13,526 bases of DNA from assembly GCA_035562355.1 (NCBI GenBank), contig DATMXU010000208.1, positions 1 to 13,526 of the forward strand, read 5' to 3'. This document shows positions 1 through 7,516 of this stretch, piece after piece. The position numbers were made by a program, and so were the translations under genes. Numbering within the stretch: position 1 is the stretch's first letter; each line of letters begins with the position of its first letter. Under the pieces are notes generated by a model, which worked only from the letters and a program-made list of their open reading frames with translations, made no database searches and was not told the DNA's origin. Source of the DNA: Pseudoflavonifractor sp035562355 (GTDB lineage Bacteria > Bacillota > Clostridia > Oscillospirales > Oscillospiraceae).

Positions 1-46
1 TCTCTTGACAGCACAATAGAAAATGCTTATACTCGAATATGAAACT

Positions 47-613
47 CTAACCTTCGGTTGGAGTGAAAAGAAGGAGGGCGCAATAGACCTCCCCGTCAGA
101 GTTTTGGTAATACCCCAACGCGGCATTGGTAAAGCCTGCATTCAACAGCACGTTCTTATGACTCTCCGAGTTCATCCAGCCATCCACCAGTTCAGTGGCG
201 GCAACATAACCATGCGCCAGCGTCTCGCCCGCGCTCTTATAGACGATGCCCTGCTCGGCAAATGCAGTGCCCACGCTCTGTCCATCCGGACGCACATGGG
301 CGAAATTTGTTGCGGCCTCTTTTGCACGAATATCCGCTGCACGAATATCCGCCGCAGCCTTTAGCTCTTTCGAGTACTCCAGCGCGGCCAGCCCCGTTTC
401 GGCCCTCTTTTCATTGATCAGTTCCAGGGCGTCGGCACAAAAGGTGTCGGCGGTGTCCTCCGCCGTCTCCGCAGCGCACGGGACCACAACCTGTACGGAC
501 GGGGCAAACCCTATGTCCCAGGCCGCCGACGCGGCGGGCGCGACTGCAAAGAAGGCAAACACCAACCCGAGGGCGACAGCCATACTTCGGCTCGCTCTCT
601 TCATCGCTTTCAC
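47..613 (-). CDS. Secreted CAP-domain (SCP/PR1-like) protein
   Basis: A 188-residue exported protein. Residues 1-31 form a signal peptide: basic start, hydrophobic stretch, then an A-S-A cleavage site near residue 30. Residues 58-188 match the CAP fold: an opening helix ending in N-E-K-R, then F-A-H-V-R-P-D-G with H106, A-G-E-T with E130, and S-E-S-H-K-N with E150 and H152. These supply the usual His/Glu cleft residues. Bacterial CAP proteins are common in Firmicutes, but their reactions are mostly unknown, so no substrate is claimed. The GTG at 613 is chosen because an AGGA ribosome site lies six bases upstream; an ATG at 604 gives a protein three residues shorter and is also possible. A cyclic-di-GMP-I riboswitch lies in its leader and a sortase gene lies upstream on the same strand, which suggests a role at the cell surface. 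The family call is secure; the function is open. Confidence 0.9.
   Translation of the reverse strand: MKAMKRASRSMAVALGLVFAFFAVAPAASAAWDIGFAPSVQVVVPCAAETAEDTADTFCADALELINEKRAETGLAALEYSKELKAAADIRAADIRAKEAATNFAHVRPDGQSVGTAFAEQGIVYKSAGETLAHGYVAATELVDGWMNSESHKNVLLNAGFTNAALGYYQNSDGEVYCALLLFTPTEG
323..352. repeat. Perfect 15-bp tandem duplication inside the CAP gene
   Basis: The unit tgcacgaatatccgc occurs twice head to tail with no mismatch. It duplicates the residues A-D-I-R-A at 88-97 of the CAP protein, in the helix just before the His106 region. The reading frame is kept. The perfect copy suggests a recent slippage duplication. Confidence 0.85.
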
Positions 614-637
614 TTTCTTTCCTGAATCGACCTCAAG

Positions 638-711
638 AAAAAACAGGCCCCGTCCGAAAATCGAACAGAACCTGCGGAAAGCAGATTGCGGTCCTTTTCG
701 GCAACCCGGCT
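638..711 (-). terminator. Candidate riboswitch-controlled intrinsic terminator
   Basis: Read on the minus strand, the 3' edge of the riboswitch aptamer (cagcc...gccgaaaa, 693-711) can pair with ttttcgg...ggcctg (644-660). Six T residues (638-643) follow directly. A small inner hairpin (ctgc/gcag, about 672-684) fills the loop. The outer arm overlaps the closing helix of the aptamer, so the two folds should compete. This suggests that ligand binding opens the terminator and turns the CAP gene on, but the sign of control was not computed. A poly-T run after a partial stem is seen; the regulation is inferred. Confidence 0.5.
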
Positions 712-780
712 GCCCTAGTCATCTTAAGATGACCGTAGGCCCGTGGCTTTGCGTCCCAGCCTTTCGGCTGGTTTGCTATT
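697..780 (-). promoter_or_regulatory. Cyclic-di-GMP-I (GEMM-I) riboswitch aptamer
   Basis: On the minus strand the leader carries the class I cyclic-di-GMP aptamer pattern in order: GCAAACC; a stem CCAGCC/GGCTGG closed by a GAAA tetraloop; GGGACGCAAAGCC; then CGGGCCTA; a second hairpin GTCATC-TTAA-GATGAC; CTAGGGCAGC; and the closing CGGGTTGCCG. The tetraloop, the GACGCAAAGCC receptor-side segment and the CCTA/TAGG pairing match the well-studied Vibrio cholerae Vc2 example segment by segment. It lies between its own promoter and the CAP gene, with the start codon about 90 bases downstream. Ligand identity follows from the family; the exact G or A at the specificity position was not assigned. 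Confidence 0.93.
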
Positions 781-816
781 ATCGTTTGAAACGCCTGTAC
801 TTCTTGTGCCGGCGTG

Positions 817-845
817 ATTATATCACAGGCTTTTCAAAAAAGCAA
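817..845 (-). promoter_or_regulatory. Sigma-A-type promoter for riboswitch and CAP gene
   Basis: On the minus strand, -35 TTGCTT (840-845), a 17-bp spacer, and a perfect -10 TATAAT (817-822). It lies just past the sortase stop, with no terminator between, so the CAP gene may also receive read-through from the sortase transcript. Confidence 0.75.
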
Positions 846-875
846 CCCCAAAATCGCTATTTTTTTCACATATTT

Positions 876-1577
876 TTATTTGCTCAGCTCCGCAGGTGCG
901 AGCCCGTTCACATCGGTCAGCCGGGCACGGACAATAAGGCGGTGGCTGGAGACAAGGTAGGGGGTACAGGTGATCAACGTCAAAACATGGCTCTCCCCTT
1001 CCACAGGCTCCAGCACCCAGAGCGCGTCGGGCTCCACCTCAAAAGAGTCGTACACCTCATAAGTAAAGGCGTTTTCCCCCACGGTGACCGTCACGCTGTC
1101 GCCGGGGCGCAGCAGATCCAGATAGCGGAAGGAGAGGTTGCGGTGGGCCGCCAGTGCGGCGTTCCCCGCCGCGCCGACCGCCGCGGTGCCGGTGAGATGG
1201 CCTACGCCGTAGCGCAGCTGGCGGGCCGTTCCCTCCAGCAGATGCTCGGAGACCTCCAGCCGTGGGATTTTGATCACCCCCAGTGCCACGTAGGCTTCGG
1301 GGATGGCGGCGATCTCCTCGTCGCCGGGGAGCTGGACATAGTCCTCCTCCGCCTGGGGCGGGGCGGACTCTACGGTCTCCTCGGTGATAAGCCGGGCCCC
1401 CTCGTCCGCCGGGGACAGCACGATGGGAGGTGGGTCGGGCAGGTCGGCGGATACGCCGACGGCGGCGCGCCAGGGGTAGCGGCTCAGCTCCAGCGCGGCG
1501 GCAAGAAGGAGAAGGAGCGCCCCGCAGGCAATCAACAGGAGGGCCGCCCTTTTTCTTGTAAAGATTTTCTTTTTCAT
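876..1577 (-). CDS. Sortase, class C/D type
   Basis: A 233-residue membrane-tethered transpeptidase that cleaves LPXTG-type signals and joins surface proteins to the wall or to each other. Residues 11-30 are one hydrophobic anchor after a basic K-K-K start. A polar linker with acidic and Pro-rich parts runs to about residue 95. The sortase barrel follows, with the catalytic triad visible: H145 in A-A-H-R-N, C204 in L-I-T-C-T-P-Y, and R213 in S-S-H-R-L-I-V-R. The T-C-T-P-Y...HRL-V-R signature resembles class C (pilin) sortases, but the C-terminal membrane segment typical of class C is missing, so a class D-like enzyme is equally possible. The ATG at 1577 follows an AGAGGT site by about five bases. 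It diverges from the LPKTG adhesin gene, its most likely substrate. Confident as a sortase; class uncertain. Confidence 0.93.
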   Translation of the reverse strand: MKKKIFTRKRAALLLIACGALLLLLAAALELSRYPWRAAVGVSADLPDPPPIVLSPADEGARLITEETVESAPPQAEEDYVQLPGDEEIAAIPEAYVALGVIKIPRLEVSEHLLEGTARQLRYGVGHLTGTAAVGAAGNAALAAHRNLSFRYLDLLRPGDSVTVTVGENAFTYEVYDSFEVEPDALWVLEPVEGESHVLTLITCTPYLVSSHRLIVRARLTDVNGLAPAELSK

Positions 1578-1611
1578 ACGAAACCTCTGATTGAAGGAAA
1601 TTTTCTACCTC

Positions 1612-1640
1612 ATAGTAACACAGAGCGTTTTTCTTTTCAA
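1612..1640 (-). promoter_or_regulatory. Sigma-A-type promoter for the sortase gene
   Basis: On the minus strand, -35 TTGAAA (1635-1640), exactly 17 bp, then -10 TACTAT (1612-1617). The predicted start gives a leader of about 30 bases containing the AGAGGT ribosome site. Confidence 0.75.
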
Positions 1641-1678
1641 TCTTGCAATAGATACCCCCGCATGAGTTCCCAACGCGC

Positions 1679-1733
1679 ATTACTGTCTTTCTCCTGCAGA
1701 AGCGCCTCCCGACAGGTGGGCACCCAGCGTAAT
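1679..1733. repeat. Nested inverted repeats between sortase and adhesin genes
   Basis: ATTAC (1679-1683) pairs with GTAAT (1729-1733); inside them CTGTC (1683-1687) pairs with GACAG (1711-1715). A small GGTG/CACC fold lies between, so the whole could form a three-armed structure. It may be an operator or a leader RNA for the adhesin, but no family was recognised. No good plus-strand promoter was seen in 1641-1763; the AT-rich CATATAAAAATA at 1735-1746 is the only weak -10 candidate. Confidence 0.35.
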
Positions 1734-1763
1734 CCATATAAAAATATCCAGAAAAAGGAATGA

Positions 1764-4700
1764 ATGCACATGAAACGACAAAACAGATCTAAAGTCCTCG
1801 CGTTACTTATGGCCCTGCTGCTCGCATTCCAGCTGCTCCCCGGCGGCGTCGCGTTCGCGGATGGGCCGGGCAGAGATATCGGCTCTGTCTCAGGCGATCA
1901 CCCCCATGCCGTGATCCACAATCAGGATGGGGAGCCTGCCTTCCCTGAGGATTGGGCGCCGGAAACACCTGCACCGGACCCCTTTGCATCCAATATCACA
2001 GTACAAAAATATGACCCGTCAACCGGGGGATACAGCCCTGTAAATCCTGTTGAGGATCCTGACGGCGATTTGACGTATACGGATATCACGGCTAAGTCAA
2101 AGGCGAAGATCGAGATCGCTTTCCACTTTGAACGACCGGAAAACACCTTCTTTGAAACAGGAGATTCTTTCGCCGTCGACCTTCCGAAGGGCCTGAACTT
2201 TTCAGCCGGTTCTTCCGGTTTCGTTGAAATTGGCGGGGTTAGTGTACCCTGGACGATTTCGGGCGGTCAGGTTATTGTTACTTTGACCTCCGACAATGCG
2301 GATGCCCTAAACTTCAAAGACTCTATCTGGGGTCGCTTTACCATCAATGGTATCTTCGACTATATAGAGGATGCCGGTCCTGGCGCCGAGGACACATCCT
2401 TCAAATTAGGTGATCAGACCGTCAGCATTGAACGCAGATCATCGGAAGAGGACCCCAAGCCCCCTACACCAAGCGAATTGGATAAGACGTTCGCGGGTTA
2501 TGATCCCCAAAAAAATGAAATCACCTGGAAGATAGAGATCACCGCTCCGGAGTCCGGTTATGATTACAGCGGGTACACCCTGAAGGATACCATCACAGGG
2601 AACCACACCTATACAGGCGGTACGTTTGAGGTAAACGGCGTTTCTGTTGCCGACACGGGTGCCAGCCTGACCATCGCTGGGGACAGCAAGTCTCTCAGCT
2701 ATGTCTTCCCCGCAGGTTCCACGGGGGATCAGACGATTATCTACAAGACCACCCCTGTTCTCACGCCTGGCACAGGCACATCCGTTGCCGCCGCAAATAA
2801 GTTCTCAAACGAAGCACAGCTCTGGAAAGGGGCCCAGGAGGCATCCGAGAAGGACGACGATAGCTTTGAGATGGGCGGTTTCTTCGGCAAGGTAGGCTCA
2901 GACTTTATTGAGGCAGGCGGGAAACGGTACGTCCAGTGGAAGGTCACAGTTACTCTTCTCAAATCGGATCCCGTTTTTACCTTCCCCAACACAAGGATTA
3001 TCGATACCCTCCCCACAAGCGGGACTGTAAAGCACAAGTTTATCAATAACGAGACGGTAACTACTCCGGCTGGCACAAAGACTTTAAATGTGGAGATGAA
3101 AGCACCGGGGGGCACTGCCGCGGCGGTGAATCCGGGCACCAGTGAGGGCGAGTTCCAGATCAGCGGGAGCGACAATGAGGTTCTGACCTACCGATTCCCC
3201 GCTGGTGAGCCGACCTCCTCCACAGACAGCACGCGGATCTGGGAGCTGACCTACTGGACCGAGATCACAGATTGGGACGCCGACGGCAATAACAATGAGG
3301 CAATAAACGCCACGAACAGCGCAAAGCTCGTCTGGGATTGGCCTGGCGGCACCGGGGGAACCGGACCTTGGACTGGCGACGGTACCGGTACAATCGAGGC
3401 TAAAAAGGAGATCGTTGCAAAGTACGGCCTGATCTCCAAGCAAAGCAACGGAGACGAGACTTTCCAATACTCCCCTGACGGGAACTATATTAAATGGACC
3501 GTCGTGGTCAACAGCCGCAAGCTTGCAATGAGCGGCACAATTTCTGTCACCGACGTTCTCGAGAATCAAGGTGATCACGTGCTGGTCGTTGACACTGTCC
3601 ATCCGCTTGAGGTCTGGAAAAACACAGATACAGCAGATAAGAATGCCTTTAGCAGTAGGACTGACGACCTTGCCAAGAGTCATGGCACCCTGAGCGGTAT
3701 TTCCGACAACGGTTTCACCCTCACATTTGACTCCACAGCTTTCTCTGATACCTATACCATCACCTTCTTCACGAAACTTACGGAAACCGGATATGCCAAG
3801 CTATATAAAAATTCTGACCACACCTTTAAAAATGACGCCACCCTGAACGGCCACGGGCCCGATGGCATAACCGTGTCCGCCGAAAAGATCTATAAAAACC
3901 AGATGCTGGATAAAATCCTCGTCAGCTATAACCACGATACCCACATCGCCACATGGAAACTGGTTGTAAACCGCAACAGGCTGCCCATGAAGAGCGGCAC
4001 CGCACTCACGGACACCCTCCCCGCCGGGCTGTCCCTAGACCCCAACGATGCAACCGCGTTTTCTGTCACAGCGGTAAACGGTGCGGCGCCGTCCGATACT
4101 AGTCTAGCTTTCCACGGGATTGCTTTTGCACCCGGCTCCCCCGCTTTCACTCTGACCTTCCCCGGCACGGACGCTGTGCCTGATAGAAACCAATATGAAA
4201 TCACTTTTACCACTAAGGTAAACGATGACCAATTCCTTAAATCCGAGAAAAAGACCTTCAACAATTCCGCTACGCTGAAGGTAAGTAACAGCTATACGAT
4301 TACCGACGCGGATAAGCTTGAGTTTACCTACTCCGTTATTACAAAAAAAGACAACTATAACTCCAGCAACCCGAATCAGGACACCATTATCTGGACCGTT
4401 GATGTCAACCCCGCACAGATTGCGCTGACCAGCGCAAAGATTAAAGACCTGCTGGTAGAGGGCCTAGAGCTGGTTCCAGGTTCTATTGAGCTCTATCATG
4501 CAACGGTGAATCCCAGCACCGGCGCACTCACTCAGGGAACACCCGTCACTTTGGACGCGGATGCGATCACCCCCATTACACAGGGCAACCAAAGTGGTTT
4601 TGAGCTGGCACTCCCTGAAGGAAAGCATGCCTATATTCTGGTCTTTGAGACGACGATCAATCAAAACATCAATGGCCTGCAAAACACCATTGAGCTTTGG

Positions 4701-7451
4701 GGGAGCGACGGCGAAAAAATTGAACAAGGCACAAGTACCAAAATAAACATAAAGGAGAAATACTCCAGCGGCGGATCCGGCAGCGCAGCTCTCACCGTAA
4801 AGAAGACGGATGAGAGTGGCAATCCCATGGAGGATGTAGCATTTACCCTTTGGACCGCCAAGGCGCGGTTCAAAACCAACGCCACTACCGAGTTGCCCGC
4901 AAAAACCACTAGTCCTGCGGGAGAAATTGAGTTTTCCTCCCTTCCCAATTGGGTTTTCTATGTGAAGGAAGATCCAGCGACCGTTCCAGCCGGTTACCTT
5001 GCCATCGACGGGCTGATCGGGGGGGTGAAACCGGGCGCTGGTTCCATCATTGAGGTCATCAACAAAATCGGTTACGCGCCTGTCCAAATCACCAAGAAGG
5101 GCACCGGCAATGTTGACCTGAGCGGCGGAACCTTCGTGCTGGACGGCACACCTGCCGTTCCCGGCAGCGTCACCCTCCCCATCACGAAGAGCGCGGAGAA
5201 CGGTGCAGTGGACTTCGGCAACCTGCCCATGGGGACCTATACCATCAAGGAGACCTCTGCACCGACAGGGCATATCGCTTTCACAGGCGAGATTCAGGTT
5301 GTGGTCGGCTATACCAGCAGCGACAAGACGGCGGTTCAGGCGCTCTATTCCTACGGCACAATGAGCAACGCCGCCAGCTACACACTGATTAACGAGCCCG
5401 ACCCCACCGGTGTGAACCAGAGTGAATCGCTCTCCTTCACTAAACTCTCCTCAGACGGCACTCCTCTCGTGGGTGCAAAGTTTGAGCTGAGAAAACAGTC
5501 GCCAAACGACAAGGTGGCGGAGGCAACCAGCGGCGCAGATGGCAAAGTCACTTTCAATGAGATCCCCATCGGCGACTACTATATCTACGAAACCATAACG
5601 CCTGACGGCTATCTGAACCCCAATGCCACCCCCAGCACCAGTCCTATTTTCAAGGTGAAGGTCTCCTATAACTCGACGAACACCGCCCTCCAGGTTGAGA
5701 TGCATGCAGAGAGCGGCGCCCCGACCGGCGCTTTCGACGAAACAGCGAGAACCTTCAAAAACACCCCCGCCATGGGAGAGGTGAAGTTCACCAAGAAAGA
5801 CTCCGCGAGTGATACGGTCAAGATCAACGGCGGAACCTTCGTGATCGAGGGAATCAGCCTGAGCGGCCAAACCGTCGCGATTACGTCCACCGCCGTCGAT
5901 GGCATCGTCACCTTCAAGGACGTCCCTGTTGGAGACCACTACACCATCAGGGAGACAGTTCCTCCCTCCGGCTATTTCCTCACCACGAAAACCTTGACCG
6001 GCATCCAGGTGAAATATACCGACAATACCAAGACCGCTGTGGCAGACCTGGACCTCACCGCAGACCCCGGCTCCGCCATCGCCAACGACCTCATCCCCTA
6101 TGTCCCCGGCGAGGGGAAGGTCACGGTCACGAAGGTGGACGAGGACGGCAAGGTGCTCTCGGGCGCGATCTTCACCCTCTACGACAGCAACGGCAAAGCG
6201 GTGGCCAGCATGACCACGGGCGCCGACGGTCTGGCCACCTTCACCAAGCTGAAACCCTACAGCAACTATACCATTAAGGAGACCGCAGCCCCTGCCGGCT
6301 ATGAGCTGAGCGGCGAAGTGCTCACCGCCACCACCAAGGACAGCTCGGTGCTCACCTTCACGATGGTAAACAAGAAGACTGAAGTCAAGCTGGGCAGCGC
6401 CAGCATCTTCAAGACCGATGCGGACGCGAAAAAACTCCCGGGCGCAACCTTCACCCTCTACGACGGCGACAATAAGGCCATCGCCACTGCGGTGACGGGG
6501 CAGGACGGCGTGGCCGTCTTCAAGGACCTGACCCCCGGCATGACCTATACCGTAAAGGAGACTTTGTCGCCCATTGGCTACCAACTGAGCGGCGAGAGCC
6601 TGACCCTGAACGTGACCGCGGGGGCGGCTCTGAGTTTCACCGTCGTGAACAGGCGGCTGGACGAGGCCGGAAAGGGTGACGTGCGCATTCTCAAGACCGA
6701 CGCGAACGGCGCGGCCCTGGGCGGCGCGACCTTCACCCTCTATGACGCCGAGGGCCGGGCGGTGGCAAGTGCCACCTCGGGCGCGGACGGCGGAGTCACC
6801 TTCACCGGCATCCCCGCCAATGTGTCCTACACCATAAAAGAGACCGCTGCACCCAATGGATATACGCTGAGCGGCGACGTGCTGTCGATCAGCCTGGAAG
6901 CCGGACAGGTCGCCACCTATACGGTAGTGAACCACAAGCTGGACGAACCCGGTACAACGCCCATCCTAGGCAGTCTGAGCGTGATGAAGGTGGACAGCGC
7001 CAACGCCCGGTTGGCGGGCGCGGAGTTTACCCTCTACGACGCCAGTGGAACGGTATACGCCTCCACCGTCACCGGCGCGGACGGCATTGCCCGGTTCACC
7101 AACCTGCCGTTGGGCAGCTACTCAGTGGCCGAGACCCGCGCGCCTCAGGGCTACAGCCGTTTCTCCGGCAGCCAGGCCGTGGAGCTCACAGCGGATAAGG
7201 CCAGCCAGAGTTTCACCCTCCGCAACGTCAAGGACGGCGAGAGCCCCGACGTGGCCGGCTGGGAAGAGATTGGCGAGCCTCCCGTCCCCGGCGGCCCCGG
7301 TACGCCCGGCGGCACGCTGCCCAAGACCGGCGAGATCCCCATGTCCTTCTACCTCCTGCTGGCAGGCCTAAGCCTGCTGGGCGCGGGCTTTGCCACAGCC
7401 TGGCCCCGCAAGAAGAACGGCAAGCGCCTGCTCCTTCGCGCGAAGAAGTAA
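1764..7451 (+). CDS. Giant LPXTG-anchored adhesin with Cna_B/SpaA-like repeats
   Basis: An 1,895-residue surface protein. Residues 1-32 are a signal peptide ending A-F-A. Residues about 50-1000 hold an adhesin head of about five Ig-like modules; recurring strands of the form (I/V)xW(K/T)xxVN occur near residues 254, 393, 577, 730 and 877, as in collagen-binding or fimbrial isopeptide D2-type modules. Eight SpaA/Cna_B-type modules start near 1008, 1105, 1221, 1337, 1451, 1544, 1638 and 1736; most show the Lys, the E-T-xx-P-x-G-Y Glu and the terminal Asn that form an internal isopeptide bond. LPKTG lies at 1852-1856, followed by a membrane segment and a basic tail: a complete sortase signal. 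No YPK-type pilin motif was seen, so it is more likely a stalked adhesin or tip protein than a pilus backbone. The ATG at 1764 follows AAGGA closely; the ATG at 1770 is an equally good start. The ligand cannot be told from sequence. Confidence 0.95.
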   Translation: MHMKRQNRSKVLALLMALLLAFQLLPGGVAFADGPGRDIGSVSGDHPHAVIHNQDGEPAFPEDWAPETPAPDPFASNITVQKYDPSTGGYSPVNPVEDPDGDLTYTDITAKSKAKIEIAFHFERPENTFFETGDSFAVDLPKGLNFSAGSSGFVEIGGVSVPWTISGGQVIVTLTSDNADALNFKDSIWGRFTINGIFDYIEDAGPGAEDTSFKLGDQTVSIERRSSEEDPKPPTPSELDKTFAGYDPQKNEITWKIEITAPESGYDYSGYTLKDTITGNHTYTGGTFEVNGVSVADTGASLTIAGDSKSLSYVFPAGSTGDQTIIYKTTPVLTPGTGTSVAAANKFSNEAQLWKGAQEASEKDDDSFEMGGFFGKVGSDFIEAGGKRYVQWKVTVTLLKSDPVFTFPNTRIIDTLPTSGTVKHKFINNETVTTPAGTKTLNVEMKAPGGTAAAVNPGTSEGEFQISGSDNEVLTYRFPAGEPTSSTDSTRIWELTYWTEITDWDADGNNNEAINATNSAKLVWDWPGGTGGTGPWTGDGTGTIEAKKEIVAKYGLISKQSNGDETFQYSPDGNYIKWTVVVNSRKLAMSGTISVTDVLENQGDHVLVVDTVHPLEVWKNTDTADKNAFSSRTDDLAKSHGTLSGISDNGFTLTFDSTAFSDTYTITFFTKLTETGYAKLYKNSDHTFKNDATLNGHGPDGITVSAEKIYKNQMLDKILVSYNHDTHIATWKLVVNRNRLPMKSGTALTDTLPAGLSLDPNDATAFSVTAVNGAAPSDTSLAFHGIAFAPGSPAFTLTFPGTDAVPDRNQYEITFTTKVNDDQFLKSEKKTFNNSATLKVSNSYTITDADKLEFTYSVITKKDNYNSSNPNQDTIIWTVDVNPAQIALTSAKIKDLLVEGLELVPGSIELYHATVNPSTGALTQGTPVTLDADAITPITQGNQSGFELALPEGKHAYILVFETTINQNINGLQNTIELWGSDGEKIEQGTSTKINIKEKYSSGGSGSAALTVKKTDESGNPMEDVAFTLWTAKARFKTNATTELPAKTTSPAGEIEFSSLPNWVFYVKEDPATVPAGYLAIDGLIGGVKPGAGSIIEVINKIGYAPVQITKKGTGNVDLSGGTFVLDGTPAVPGSVTLPITKSAENGAVDFGNLPMGTYTIKETSAPTGHIAFTGEIQVVVGYTSSDKTAVQALYSYGTMSNAASYTLINEPDPTGVNQSESLSFTKLSSDGTPLVGAKFELRKQSPNDKVAEATSGADGKVTFNEIPIGDYYIYETITPDGYLNPNATPSTSPIFKVKVSYNSTNTALQVEMHAESGAPTGAFDETARTFKNTPAMGEVKFTKKDSASDTVKINGGTFVIEGISLSGQTVAITSTAVDGIVTFKDVPVGDHYTIRETVPPSGYFLTTKTLTGIQVKYTDNTKTAVADLDLTADPGSAIANDLIPYVPGEGKVTVTKVDEDGKVLSGAIFTLYDSNGKAVASMTTGADGLATFTKLKPYSNYTIKETAAPAGYELSGEVLTATTKDSSVLTFTMVNKKTEVKLGSASIFKTDADAKKLPGATFTLYDGDNKAIATAVTGQDGVAVFKDLTPGMTYTVKETLSPIGYQLSGESLTLNVTAGAALSFTVVNRRLDEAGKGDVRILKTDANGAALGGATFTLYDAEGRAVASATSGADGGVTFTGIPANVSYTIKETAAPNGYTLSGDVLSISLEAGQVATYTVVNHKLDEPGTTPILGSLSVMKVDSANARLAGAEFTLYDASGTVYASTVTGADGIARFTNLPLGSYSVAETRAPQGYSRFSGSQAVELTADKASQSFTLRNVKDGESPDVAGWEEIGEPPVPGGPGTPGGTLPKTGEIPMSFYLLLAGLSLLGAGFATAWPRKKNGKRLLLRAKK
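4785..7235 (+). repeat. Array of eight Cna_B-type coding repeats
   Basis: Eight modules of about 90-116 residues lie in tandem in the stalk of the adhesin. The last four are most alike and evenly spaced (93, 94 and 98 codons). They share G-A-x-F-T-L-Y-D, T-G-x-D-G, Y-T-(I/V)-K-E-T and V-N-x-(K/R). DNA similarity is also clear here, for example around accttcaccctctac. Such arrays can expand or shrink by recombination. Confidence 0.85.
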
Positions 7452-7459
7452 GAGACCAT

Positions 7460-7499
7460 AAAAAGCCGGGCCACCGCTTTCGCGGTGGCCCGGCTTTTT
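7460..7499. terminator. Strong bidirectional terminator
   Basis: A perfect 18-bp stem, 7460-7477 against 7482-7499, with a TTTC loop. The A run on the left arm and the T run on the right arm let it stop both the adhesin transcript and the convergent membrane-protein transcript. Confidence 0.95.
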
Positions 7500-7516
7500 A
7501 TGTGGCTCAAAACTTT

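Noticed and set aside
1..46. Terminator after the CAP gene
   Set aside because: Only a weak ATA/TAT dyad is visible; no stable stem with a T run is present in the 46 bases before the window edge.
246..1763. Long plus-strand open frame of 505 codons
   Set aside because: It runs antisense through the CAP gene, riboswitch and sortase; its translation has no recognisable domain, while the minus-strand genes have clear families and ribosome sites.
5451..6935. Long minus-strand open frame of 494 codons inside the adhesin
   Set aside because: It is a G/C-rich shadow of the Cna_B repeats; the His/Gly/Val-rich product is what antisense of such repeats gives, and no ribosome site or family was seen.
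4785..7235. CRISPR-like or intergenic repeats
   Set aside because: The repeats are in-frame protein modules of about 90-116 codons, not short spaced DNA repeats.
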